Below are positions 14,759-22,934 of a stretch of DNA of 23,733 bases, one piece after another (position 1 is the stretch's first letter; every line of letters begins with the position of its first letter). The position numbers and the translations under genes were made by a program. The notes below the pieces were generated by a model, which saw nothing but the letters and a program-made list of their open reading frames with translations, did no database searches and was not told where the DNA came from. Source of the DNA: Verrucomicrobiales bacterium (GTDB taxonomy: Bacteria > Verrucomicrobiota > Verrucomicrobiia > Verrucomicrobiales > DEV007); the NCBI GenBank assembly GCA_021648365.1, contig JAKISY010000073.1, positions 1 to 23,733 on the forward strand, written 5' to 3'.

Positions 14759-16381
14759 ATGAATACAAAAAGAAATCAATTTTATTACGCTGGTTTGTTC
14801 ACCGTTTTTTTATTAGTGCATTCCGCCTTTGCGGACTTGGGTTTTTTTGAAAGTCGTTGGGTTCCTCGTCCTGCGCCAGTTTACTCTACAGCAGTGACAA
14901 AAAATCAACCCTCCCGAAGTGCTGATATTACCTTTACAGCGAATTTTTCTGTGAAAACCGCTAAGGTTCTCCCTACTCATTTTGGAAACAACACCAATGG
15001 GTATATATCTGACATATATGAAAGCTCCTTTGCCATAGAAAACCTACGCCAGGCTAACATTTCTATCCTCCGCCTCCCTGGCGGGAACTGGTCCAATAAA
15101 TGGTTTTGGGATGGCGTTACACCCGATGACATCGTCAGTGGAGCTTGGGTTGACGGTCATCAATCACTAGCGTTTAAGGAAGATGAAAATTCTTGGATCG
15201 TTTCTACCGATTCCATGTATGCCCTTGCCAAAAAAATAGGCGCAGAGATTCAACCTTGCGTCAATTTTTCTTATGCGCGTTATAATACAGACCCACATCC
15301 TGTAGCCAGAGCGGCTAGTTATGCTGCGTCATGGGTGCGAGACGTTAAACAAAAAGGAATCTCAGCACCCTATTGGGAAGTGGGAAACGAAAACTACGGC
15401 AGTTGGCAGATGGGTTACGAGGTCAATGGCGACACCATCACCGGCACCGAATATGGGCAGGGCTTTAATGTCTTTTCCGATTCGATGAAAGCCGCTAATC
15501 CTACAATTAAAATTGGCGCTGTTATAGTAGAAGATGATGAAGGGTATGGCAGTTATAACAACTGGACACGAGGAGTGTTGCCCGAAGTGCAGGATAAAGC
15601 TGATTTTTTGAGTTTACACGACTACTTCACATGGGATTCCGACATGAATTCCATCTCGCCTCAAGAAGTCCTCAGCAGCATTGAACTGATCCAAAAAAAC
15701 AAAGAGGACGTTGAGGCTATGGTCGCCAAGTACACAGATCATCCCGGAGATCATTTTCCGATTGCATTCACAGAATATAATATGCGAGCGGGTTACAAGA
15801 ACATCAGTCATGTGTCCAATTTATTTATCACCATGTGCATACACGAACTGATCCGTAACGAATACGGATTAGTGAATTTATGGGGCATCTCTAATGGATA
15901 CAATACGTATGAAGCAAACAGTGGTGATCACGGTATGCTCGCGCGAAAAGATCCAATTCTCGAAACTGGGCATCCCAATCCGAGCTTTTATTCTTACTAT
16001 TTTTCTACCCGATTTATTGGCGATCATTTCGTTAAAACCTCTCCGCTTCAGCAAAATGGCGTGTATCTATGGGCTTCCAGGTTTTCTGGTGGCGAAGGCG
16101 GTATTACGATAGTCAATACCACGGGCAAGGCTCAATTAACAGAGGTCGTTCTACAGAACTTATATAATAATGGTGAATTTGAATATTTCCAAATATACGC
16201 GGACAGTCTTTTAGATGAGATCATAACCATTAATGGCGTCAGCGGAACAAAGCGCAGTGGTCCACGTAATTATCAAGATATCCCGCCCTTTAAATCTGCT
16301 TTTAAACGTGGTAAACTCAAGTTTTTGGCAAAACCTTATAGCACCAACTTTTTGCTCATTAAAGGTAAAAAACGCTCCTAA
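14759..16381 (+). CDS. Secreted clan GH-A glycoside hydrolase (GH51-like)
   Basis: 540 residues with a signal peptide (MNTKRNQ, then a hydrophobic stretch, probable cleavage after SAFA near 25). The fold signals are those of a retaining clan GH-A TIM barrel: ILRLPGGNWSNKWFW (like the LRWPGG strand of arabinofuranosidases), the acid/base motif YWEVGNENYG with Asn210-Glu211, the LSLHDYF strand, and the nucleophile motif FTEYNM with Glu339. A beta-sandwich domain probably follows from about 440. It resembles GH51-type alpha-L-arabinofuranosidases but is not a close match to any family I can name. It probably cleaves an exported plant or algal polysaccharide and feeds the adjacent sugar-acid operon. 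Its sequence is visibly more AT-rich than the operon and helicase genes, suggesting separate acquisition. Function as a glycosidase is likely; the linkage is unknown. Confidence 0.75.
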   Translation: MNTKRNQFYYAGLFTVFLLVHSAFADLGFFESRWVPRPAPVYSTAVTKNQPSRSADITFTANFSVKTAKVLPTHFGNNTNGYISDIYESSFAIENLRQANISILRLPGGNWSNKWFWDGVTPDDIVSGAWVDGHQSLAFKEDENSWIVSTDSMYALAKKIGAEIQPCVNFSYARYNTDPHPVARAASYAASWVRDVKQKGISAPYWEVGNENYGSWQMGYEVNGDTITGTEYGQGFNVFSDSMKAANPTIKIGAVIVEDDEGYGSYNNWTRGVLPEVQDKADFLSLHDYFTWDSDMNSISPQEVLSSIELIQKNKEDVEAMVAKYTDHPGDHFPIAFTEYNMRAGYKNISHVSNLFITMCIHELIRNEYGLVNLWGISNGYNTYEANSGDHGMLARKDPILETGHPNPSFYSYYFSTRFIGDHFVKTSPLQQNGVYLWASRFSGGEGGITIVNTTGKAQLTEVVLQNLYNNGEFEYFQIYADSLLDEIITINGVSGTKRSGPRNYQDIPPFKSAFKRGKLKFLAKPYSTNFLLIKGKKRS

Positions 16382-16439
16382 TAAAGATATCAATAGCAGC
16401 CAGAACAGTTTCTGATATTCCTTTGGTCTGAAGCCCCTC

Positions 16440-17888
16440 TCACAAACACTTCAAAAAAGCCAGTAGATCACCCTTTTCTTCCTCGTTCAAGCCAGTGCCC
16501 AAAGTCAGATTGAAAAACTCAATCGTATCCTCCAAGGTCAGCAAACGACCATCATGCAAGTAAGGTGGTGAATCTTTGATACCACGCAATGGGAAGGTCT
16601 TAATCGCCCCATCCACCTTAGCCATTCTACCATTGATCATGACAGGTTTGAAAAAACGCTCAGTCTGCAAATTGTGCATCAACCCATCAGTATAATAGGG
16701 AGCTTGATGACAGCTCGCACACTTGGCTTTACCAAAAAACAACTTCTGCCCACGCATTTCATTCTCGCTGGCTTTTTCAGGATCAAGTTTGCCATCCCAA
16801 GCCAATTTAGGAGCAGGCGGATAATCTAAAATTGACTGAAGTTCCGCCATCGCATGAACTTCGCTGCCTCGCTCCAAAATGCTCACACCCTTTTTTGCCG
16901 CGATCACTGGATCACCATCAAAATAAGCAGCCCGCTGCTCAAATTCAGTGAAGTCCTCAATGCTCTTCAAAGCTCGCTGTGATCCGAAAATCTGCTGCAC
17001 ATTCACGCCACGCAAACTGGGAGTATCAATGCGACGCCTAAAAGCCTGCGGTCTCGCATCTCCCGCCAAGTGAGTCGTCGCGTTGGTGTGACCATTCACA
17101 TGACAATCAAAACAACTCACTCCCATACTAGGACGAAGGCTGCGACGGTCATCCGTTAAATTGAACTGCTGCTGAGGCACCGGGGAAACCAACAATCGCA
17201 AGCCATCCAGCTGCTTAGGATTCAACAAACCATTGAACAAAACAAAATAATTATCCGTCGTCACTACCTCTCCCTGAGACACATCGCCCATATCTGGTCG
17301 TGTAGTCAAATAGATCGCCGGCGGGTATTCAGGCAAAAACTGATCAGGCATGGCAAAATCTAAATCAAACCGTTGTAAATCACGCCCCGTTTGTTTTTTT
17401 AATTCAGCGATATGGTATTTAGGAAATATCATCCCGCCCTCAGCATGATCTGGATGAGGAAGCGGCAAAAAACCTTTAGGCCACAAACCCTTTTCCTTAA
17501 TCTCACCTGCCTTCATCGATGCCAACTTCTGCCAACTGACATCCTCTGACAATTTCACTCGCACTCCAGCCTGCAAGGGTTTACCACGCGACATATTTGC
17601 ATCCTCAGATGCGCGATCAGATAAATCATAACGCATCTCCAACAAATCCTGGTGCGTTTTTGCCACCCCGCCCTTTACCGCCTTCATCCGCTTCACCACA
17701 CTCTCAAAACTTTCCGTAATCGCAACCGGCGCATAACTACTGCCGCCCCGATCCGCAACATTTTCTTGAGCCAAAACGGGGCTATCCGTCAAAGCCCCGA
17801 TCAAGCCCACCCCGACCAAGCAACTCAAAGTTTTCCACCTCCCCAGTGAATTGCATTTCCCGCTTATCTGGTATTTTTTCGTTTTCAT
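16440..17888 (-). CDS. Di-haem cytochrome c, CcpA/MauG-related, with long N-terminal domain
   Basis: 482-residue periplasmic protein with a signal peptide (hydrophobic 21-38, cleavage near VLAQ at 41). Two c-type haem sites: CFDCH at 259-263 and CASCH at 390-394, followed by FPLRGIKDSPPYLHDGRLLT and LEDTIEFFN, the signature of di-haem cytochrome c peroxidases and MauG. Unlike classical peroxidases, whose first haem site is near the N-terminus, about 215 mature residues precede it, including a His-rich PHPDHAEGGMIFPKYHI stretch near 144-160. I recall close relatives often annotated as cytochrome B6, which is a misnomer since these motifs are c-type. It is divergent from OxyR, which points to a role in peroxide removal. 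Electron donor and true activity are unknown. Confidence 0.85.
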   Translation of the reverse strand: MKTKKYQISGKCNSLGRWKTLSCLVGVGLIGALTDSPVLAQENVADRGGSSYAPVAITESFESVVKRMKAVKGGVAKTHQDLLEMRYDLSDRASEDANMSRGKPLQAGVRVKLSEDVSWQKLASMKAGEIKEKGLWPKGFLPLPHPDHAEGGMIFPKYHIAELKKQTGRDLQRFDLDFAMPDQFLPEYPPAIYLTTRPDMGDVSQGEVVTTDNYFVLFNGLLNPKQLDGLRLLVSPVPQQQFNLTDDRRSLRPSMGVSCFDCHVNGHTNATTHLAGDARPQAFRRRIDTPSLRGVNVQQIFGSQRALKSIEDFTEFEQRAAYFDGDPVIAAKKGVSILERGSEVHAMAELQSILDYPPAPKLAWDGKLDPEKASENEMRGQKLFFGKAKCASCHQAPYYTDGLMHNLQTERFFKPVMINGRMAKVDGAIKTFPLRGIKDSPPYLHDGRLLTLEDTIEFFNLTLGTGLNEEEKGDLLAFLKCL

Positions 17889-17958
17889 CTTTTCTGTATT
17901 TTTATGATTATTTTCGTTTCAACTCTCAACTGCCTCAACAGCCACGCCTTCTAGTAAC

Positions 17959-17983
17959 AACTTCTCAGAAATCTGGAGAAGTT
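17959..17983. promoter_or_regulatory. Candidate OxyR operator between oxyR and the di-haem gene
   Basis: Perfect 8-bp inverted repeat AACTTCTC (17959-17966) and GAGAAGTT (17976-17983) with a 9-nt centre. At the dyad centre a T-N11-A LysR box is formed by T17965 and A17977. It lies about 40 bp upstream of the oxyR ATG and about 70 bp upstream of the divergent cytochrome start, a typical shared-operator position. It differs from the E. coli ATAG-based OxyR consensus, so binding is inferred from symmetry and location. Confidence 0.55.
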
Positions 17984-18022
17984 TCCAATTGCTTAATATC
18001 ATCATATTGATTACTTTTTCTT

Positions 18023-18931
18023 ATGAACATCTCCATCCGCCAGCTGGAATATTTTTTAGCCTTGAGCCAAACCCTCAACTTTAGAGAAGCAGCAGAATCC
18101 TGCTTCGTCACTCAGCCAGCCCTGAGCAAACAAATCCAATTACTTGAGGACAGCTTAGGTATACCGTTATTCGAACGAGATAAAAAACACGTTTTACTAA
18201 CCGATAAAGGTCAAGTGATGCTCAACCGTGCCAGTAATATTTTAACTGCGCTCAGCGATATGGAACGCGAAGCGCAAAGTTTCAAAAAACCTTTTTCCGG
18301 AAAATTACGCATTGGAGTTATACCCACCATCGCCCCCTATATACTACCCACCGTGGTTCCTCACCTAAGTCGCCTATACCCAGACTTACAACTCTCACTA
18401 CACGAACACCGCACCGATCAACTGATCCATAAAATGCTCCACAACCAGCTTGATCTACTAATCTTAGCACTCAATGTGGAACTAGAAGGTCTCTGCAGCA
18501 CCCCTCTCTACGATGACCCCTTCTTGCTTGCTACTCCAATCGGACACCCCTTGAGTTCCAAAACCGTCATCCACAAAAAAGATCTCAAAAATCAAGAGTT
18601 TCTGTTACTCGAAGACGGACATTGCATGAGAGATCACGCCTTGGAAGTATGTGAATTTGCACAGGCCAAAGAAGTCCCTGACTTTCGAGCCAGCAGCCTC
18701 AGCACCCTGATCGCCATGGTCGCCGCTGGCAACGGGATCACACTACTTCCAAGTATAGCCGTAAGCGATGATCCTCATATCAAAAAATCCCTAGAAATTC
18801 TCCCCCTCACCAAAAACACTCCCACTCGAACCATCGGCTTTGCCTGGCGTCCCACCACCCATCGTAGCGAAGAATTCCATCAACTTGTCAAAATCTTCCG
18901 CGATTATGCTCCACCAGGAGCGAAACTTTAA
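18023..18931 (+). CDS. oxyR: OxyR, peroxide-sensing LysR-family regulator
   Basis: 302 residues. The LysR helix-turn-helix is at about 5-65 (RQLEYFLALSQTLNFREAAE, then TQPALSKQIQLLEDSLG). The sensor domain carries the OxyR redox motif LLEDGHCMRDHALEVC, with Cys201 and Cys210; the spacing of nine equals that of E. coli Cys199 and Cys208, which form a disulfide on reaction with hydrogen peroxide. FRASSLSTLIAMVAAGNGIT and LLPSIAV follow, as in OxyR. It is divergent from a di-haem peroxidase-like gene across a dyad-bearing 134-bp gap, the classical arrangement for a regulator and its target. Identification as OxyR is strong because both cysteines are kept, unlike in generic LysR proteins. Confidence 0.93.
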   Translation: MNISIRQLEYFLALSQTLNFREAAESCFVTQPALSKQIQLLEDSLGIPLFERDKKHVLLTDKGQVMLNRASNILTALSDMEREAQSFKKPFSGKLRIGVIPTIAPYILPTVVPHLSRLYPDLQLSLHEHRTDQLIHKMLHNQLDLLILALNVELEGLCSTPLYDDPFLLATPIGHPLSSKTVIHKKDLKNQEFLLLEDGHCMRDHALEVCEFAQAKEVPDFRASSLSTLIAMVAAGNGITLLPSIAVSDDPHIKKSLEILPLTKNTPTRTIGFAWRPTTHRSEEFHQLVKIFRDYAPPGAKL

Positions 18932-18946
18932 TGACGGATAACAAGC

Positions 18947-19816
18947 TCATTCCGCCGAATGACCAAACAACACCACAAAACTTAGTATTAAGATAAAAAA
19001 ACCTATCCGCACCCTTACCCAACAGCAACTCCCCCCATCGCGACACTTTCCCGCTACCAACCAAGCGTTGATACTTTGTAACAAATAATAAAAAGCAAAA
19101 GCTCTCGATGCTATGCTGATGAGTTCGAATATATTGCTGAACCAAACGAGAGCGACTGCCAATAGCGTGATCAACAAATACCCGCTACGTTTGCCTAGCC
19201 TATCTTCAGTATTTTCAGATATCAAACCTCCCCCTCCAATGGTATCAGCAACCGCCGCACTAAATTGACTCATCACCGCTGCGATAATCAACAGCACCGG
19301 CAATACTGGTGAAACCAGTATTGCTAAACCTATGATCGCCGTCTCATCCGGATTAGTTCCCTGCAAATGAGTTAACAACGGCATAGCCAATATCACAAAC
19401 ACCACATAAATCACTCCCGAAACCCATTGAGCTCGTCTCATCGTCGCTATGCGAGTCTCCGCATCATAATCAGCACCAAGGTAACGCGATGTCTCAAAAC
19501 CTTGCACGATCAATAAGATTCCTGCCAGCAAACGAATTTGATGAAAAATGTTGTGATCTTTCACCGGGATGGCTTGACTGAAAATATCTCCAAGATAAAC
19601 AAAATCATAACTGATCAGCCCCACCAGCAGTGCCGCGATGAGCGATAACTTGATCGTCACCGAATACACCTCAAGGCGCTCCAGAGCATGCAAACCTCGA
19701 ACCCTTCCAACCACCCCGATGAACAACAGTATCACCGTCGTCATTAGATTCGCATAAAAATCAACATCCTCCTGCATCTGGTGCAGCACAAAAGAGGATA
19801 AAAATGTCAGTGAACG
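18947..19816 (-). pseudogene. 5'-truncated membrane transporter remnant (APC-like)
   Basis: The open frame has about six or seven hydrophobic helices, including LMTTVILLFIGVVG, VTIKLSLIAALLVGLISY, IRLLAGILLIVQGF, WVSGVIYVVFVILAM, VLPVLLIIAAVMS and a last helix ending in FGHSAE. The block RGLHALERLEVYSVTIKLSLI resembles an uncharacterised family of APC-type membrane proteins of roughly 430 residues, as I recall. The longest readable start is a GTG at 19789, inside a helix; the frame continues hydrophobic (SLTFLSSFVLHQ) upstream to a TGA at 19817-19819. The N-terminal 100-150 residues expected for a complete transporter are absent, and no other upstream frame continues it. I read it as a decayed gene. 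A genuine short membrane protein is the alternative. Confidence 0.6.
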
Positions 19817-19955
19817 TCATGAATCAAATCACCATAATCAAGGGCTACACTTTGACAAGCCCTTCCCTAGCCACCATCCATTCACTTGAAGTCAGATACT
19901 AAATCCAGATTACCGGACATGGGATGATCTAATTCTGATACCGCTGCTTTGCAAA

Positions 19956-19975
19956 GGATCTCAATAAGCAGATCC
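19956..19975 (-). terminator. Weak possible terminator downstream of the esterase gene
   Basis: Inverted repeat GGATCT (19956-19961) and AGATCC (19970-19975) with an 8-nt loop; on the minus strand the stem is followed by a short TTT. It lies 54 nt past the esterase stop. The stem is short and the T run brief, so support is weak. Confidence 0.3.
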
Positions 19976-20028
19976 CTCCACCTCAGCCCTTCAAATCGAG
20001 CGAAATCCGTATCACAGCTCAAAGACCA

Positions 20029-20991
20029 TTACTTGCTCGCCGTTTTAAAATTCTTCTGGTGAAACTGCATCAATTCGAGTCCTCGTTTTTCGTAATTTCT
20101 CACGGCGGAATGATCAACCCCTTCGATGATGAGTTTTTCATGAGGCACTTTTAGTTCCCCCAAATACTTGGAGAATTTTAGATTAAATTTGTAATTGAAT
20201 CCTTTAGTCCCCACCCACAGCATGATAGGTAGAGCTGGTCTGTCTTTTTGCTCTGCAAACTTTTCAGCCAGATCCCAGGCATTATCTCCCTCCGCAAACT
20301 GAACATGCTCACTTTCTTTTCCGCCATTTTCCTGAATCCTTTTCTCTGGGCCATACCCTGATCCACCAGGTGCCGCCGAAGCAAACAGTGCCGGATACTT
20401 AAACATGATCCGCGTAGTGCCCCTACCGCCCTGACTGAACCCTTCAATCGCCCGACCGCTTGCTTGCCCCGTCGTTCGCCATTTTTTGTCAATGTGAGGA
20501 ATCAACTCTTTCACAAAAACATCTTCACCAAGTCCATTCTCTTTTTTCGGATAATTATACCAACTCATTGGACCTCCGTTTGGAAAAACGTAGATCATTG
20601 GCTCGATGCCTCCACTTTTGATAGCTCTATTTACAAAAGTTGCGATACGGATGCTTTTACTTTCTGATCCCGGACGCCCTCCGTGGAGAAAATACACAAC
20701 TGAATAGTGCTTATCTTTATTCTCAGCTTTGTCATACCCTGGCGGAAGATAAATGTAATAGCCAACATCCATTCCCATCGATGTACTCCGAAAAGTTGAG
20801 TGCTTCAGCCCTTCGGGCAAAGGGCTCTGTTTCAATCGAGATGCGGGAACTGGGCTGACCCAGGAAAAGGGTGCAGGTTTCTTCTTTTTACCCCCCTGTT
20901 GAGCAGGGAGAATTTGCATACTGACAATCAGAAATAATAGAATCCTAGTAAATCCCATACTGCTAAGAAACTTCTTTTTCAACCCTGACAT
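20029..20991 (-). CDS. Secreted alpha/beta-hydrolase, putative esterase (CE1/esterase D-like)
   Basis: About 320 residues from the ATG at 20991. The signal peptide is FTRILLFLIVSMQILPAQ, and a Lys-rich linker (GGKKKKPAP) follows. Numbered from this start: oxyanion HGG at 103-105, nucleophile elbow GFSQGG with Ser186, and His294 in GVDHS. The family usually has Asp in the GT(E/K)DFxY motif; here it is GTKGFNYKFN, so the expected catalytic acid is replaced by Gly264. Either another acid serves or activity is altered. The frame stays open to 21102, but the first 37 residues look non-coding. A start at 20958 would also leave a signal peptide. Homologues act on feruloyl, acetyl or other polysaccharide esters; no operon partner helps here. 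Confidence 0.75.
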   Translation of the reverse strand: MSGLKKKFLSSMGFTRILLFLIVSMQILPAQQGGKKKKPAPFSWVSPVPASRLKQSPLPEGLKHSTFRSTSMGMDVGYYIYLPPGYDKAENKDKHYSVVYFLHGGRPGSESKSIRIATFVNRAIKSGGIEPMIYVFPNGGPMSWYNYPKKENGLGEDVFVKELIPHIDKKWRTTGQASGRAIEGFSQGGRGTTRIMFKYPALFASAAPGGSGYGPEKRIQENGGKESEHVQFAEGDNAWDLAEKFAEQKDRPALPIMLWVGTKGFNYKFNLKFSKYLGELKVPHEKLIIEGVDHSAVRNYEKRGLELMQFHQKNFKTASK

Positions 20992-21103
20992 TTCACTACG
21001 GGTGGGAGCCGAGATCGGTGGGAGCGCAAGGGAAGGAAAGGGTAAAATTACTTTGGAAGCCTCCCTAAACCTAGTAACGCCACCCCTACACTCCAATGGC
21101 ACT

Positions 21104-21118
21104 TAGTTAAACTAACTA
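21104..21118. repeat. Short inverted repeat upstream of the esterase
   Basis: TAGTTA (21104-21109) and TAACTA (21113-21118) flank a 3-nt centre, forming a 15-bp AT-rich dyad about 115 bp upstream of the chosen esterase start and about 115 bp past the helicase stop. It could be an operator or chance; nothing further supports a role. Confidence 0.3.
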
Positions 21119-21234
21119 TGTCGTCTTTCACACTATACGATCAAAAATATTTCAACCATAGCCGCCGCGTAGCAAGACAGTCGGAGACAAATACACGGGA
21201 AGATCCCTTAACTAAGCACCATTACCCCACCCCC

Positions 21235-22350
21235 CTAAACCACCGTCCCTTTCGAATCGAGGCGATTGATCAAATGCTGATCTCGTGCGGTCACCAAATT
21301 AACCACCGTGCCCTTGCGCCCGGCACGCGCCGTTCGACCAGCGCGGTGCAGGTAGTTTTCCACCTCTTTAGGTAGGTGATAATTGATCACCCGATCAATA
21401 TTCTCCACATCCAACCCACGGGCGGCGAGGTCGGTGGAAATCAAAAGATCCAAATTTCCTTCGCGAAATTCTCTGAGATTATTGCGCCTCTCAAGCTTAT
21501 CCATATCACCACGATAAACCGCGCAGGGATAACCATTTTCTACCAATAACTCGGCAAGCTTGTCGCACTGTGCGCGGGTATTAGTGAACAGCAGCGACCC
21601 ACCCTCAACTGGGTTTGCGAGAATCTCTTCCAACAGTGGAAAGCGTTTTCCGTTAGGCACATCATAGTTCAGCGTAGTCAAAGTAGAAACCTGACGATGA
21701 TGCCCTGCCGTTTCGATCACCTCCGCATGGCTGAACATTTCCACAATCAATTTCTGAATCCCCGCCGGTGCCGTAGCCGTAAACAAAGCCATTTGCCGAT
21801 CGGGAGAACTCGACTTCAGGATGCGTTTGATCACTGGCAGGAAACCCTCGTCGAGGATTTGGTCAGCTTCATCCAATACCAAAAATCGCAGATCCGAAAG
21901 ATTCACCAACTCTTGCTGCATCAACTGCTCCAGGCGTCCGGGAGTCGCCAGTAGTATTTCAAACGGCCCCGCCACGTTGCGGCGAGCGACTCCCATGGTG
22001 ATTCCACCGAGTGCCGAGCGAACCCTTAACCGAGTCTCGTGAGTGAATACTTTTAGGACTTTGGTCACCTGCTCACCCAGATCACTGGAGGGAACCATAA
22101 TCACCGCCCTCGGTTGCCCCGCCACGGAAACAGGGTCTCCGTCTTTCTCCAACTGCTTCATCTTATGCAATACAGACAAAGCGTAAGCCAATGTCTTGCC
22201 GCTACCAGTCTCCGCGACACCTACCACCGATTCCCCTTCTAATAATGCCGGTATAGCACGTTGCTGAATTTCAGTAGGCGTGACAAAGCTCTCTTTCTTC
22301 AAGGTGGATTGCAGAGACGGATTCAGTTTAAAATCTAGAAAAGACGACAT
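21235..22350 (-). CDS. DEAD-box ATP-dependent RNA helicase
   Basis: 371 residues, both RecA-like domains with almost no C-terminal tail. Motifs in order: Q motif (PTEIQQRAIP, 25-34), Walker A AETGSGKT at 46-53 (first position AE rather than the usual AQ), PSSDLGEQV, ATPGRL at 135-140, DEAD at 160-163, TAT at 191-193 in place of SAT, LLFTNT near 253, STDLAARGLD at 305-314, and HRAGRTAR at 335-342. It remodels structured RNA in ribosome assembly or mRNA decay, often under cold stress. The start is supported by AAGGTGAG at 22354-22361 (minus strand), 3 nt before the ATG. Lack of a basic tail makes it a minimal RhlE/SrmB-like helicase; the exact subfamily cannot be called. Confidence 0.93.
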   Translation of the reverse strand: MSSFLDFKLNPSLQSTLKKESFVTPTEIQQRAIPALLEGESVVGVAETGSGKTLAYALSVLHKMKQLEKDGDPVSVAGQPRAVIMVPSSDLGEQVTKVLKVFTHETRLRVRSALGGITMGVARRNVAGPFEILLATPGRLEQLMQQELVNLSDLRFLVLDEADQILDEGFLPVIKRILKSSSPDRQMALFTATAPAGIQKLIVEMFSHAEVIETAGHHRQVSTLTTLNYDVPNGKRFPLLEEILANPVEGGSLLFTNTRAQCDKLAELLVENGYPCAVYRGDMDKLERRNNLREFREGNLDLLISTDLAARGLDVENIDRVINYHLPKEVENYLHRAGRTARAGRKGTVVNLVTARDQHLINRLDSKGTVV

Positions 22351-22765
22351 GGTCTCACCTTACTACGATTACGGGGAAAAACATCGGAATTAATTCTCTC
22401 TCGAAAGTGAACTATTTCAGTCCAATAATTTCATACGAACCGCGTGTTTTCAGTGTGATTTCACGGTAGGTTGCCCTACACTCGATTTCGTATCGAGCGC
22501 CTTCGACCAGACTCAGCCATCCTTCCTTTTGCACAAAACGAACATTTCCTGCAAGTCGCGAACCCTAGTTCTATTCACGCAAATTTCAAGCCCTCAAATA
22601 CACCCACGGTGGGATTGATTCCGGCTACGATCTACACAAGCCGTTTCCGCACTTTTTAATTCTGACAAGATAAGCGTGATTTTTCTCAAAAGACATGCTT
22701 TTTTTTCTTGCTTCCCAAGTGGGACAAGCCCTATCTAAACACCCACCATTTTTTCCGTATCCGCC
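22351..22765. other. 415-bp intergenic region, no gene supported
   Basis: The open frames here are short and show no protein-like pattern. The region must hold the helicase promoter and possibly a 5' leader on the minus strand. One dyad is visible: CTCGAT (22481-22486) and ATCGAG (22492-22497) around 5 nt, about 135 bp upstream of the helicase start. No tRNA fold or riboswitch class is recognised. Confidence 0.5.
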
Positions 22766-22900
22766 ATGTCCGTCAAGTCATCCAAAACCACCTCCAGCGA
22801 CTCACTGGTGGGAAAATCCTCGCTTTATCAAGAATTCCTAGCAGAACGCGAAGAGATCATGCGCCACAAATGGCTCAAAAGCGATCAAAAAACGACCTAA
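22766..22900 (+). CDS. Small hypothetical protein, possibly truncated near an IS end
   Basis: A 44-residue frame with a Ser/Lys/Thr-rich start followed by a charged helical segment, SLYQEFLAEREEIMRHKWLK, and then a stop. The segment resembles a short uncharacterised bacterial protein that I recall with an EFLAEREEILRHKW-type motif and about 25 further residues; that memory is not verified. Those further residues are missing here and the frame stops 13 nt before the probable end of the insertion sequence, so the gene may have been shortened by insertion or later rearrangement. No ribosome site is visible. It may be real, broken or chance; coding character is suggested by the sensible charged-helix composition. 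Confidence 0.4.
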   Translation: MSVKSSKTTSSDSLVGKSSLYQEFLAEREEIMRHKWLKSDQKTT

Positions 22901-22934
22901 ACCGCCCCTAGATCAGGGCGTTTGCGTGGTAAGC

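Noticed and set aside
16387..16418. Inverted repeat ATATCA/TGATAT between the glycosidase and di-haem genes
   Set aside because: The arms are short and AT-rich with a 20-nt loop and no T tract, so it is not a credible terminator.
20992..21102. Longer esterase start
   Set aside because: The first 37 residues are proline- and arginine-rich without a signal-peptide pattern, whereas starts at 20991 or 20958 give a proper export signal.
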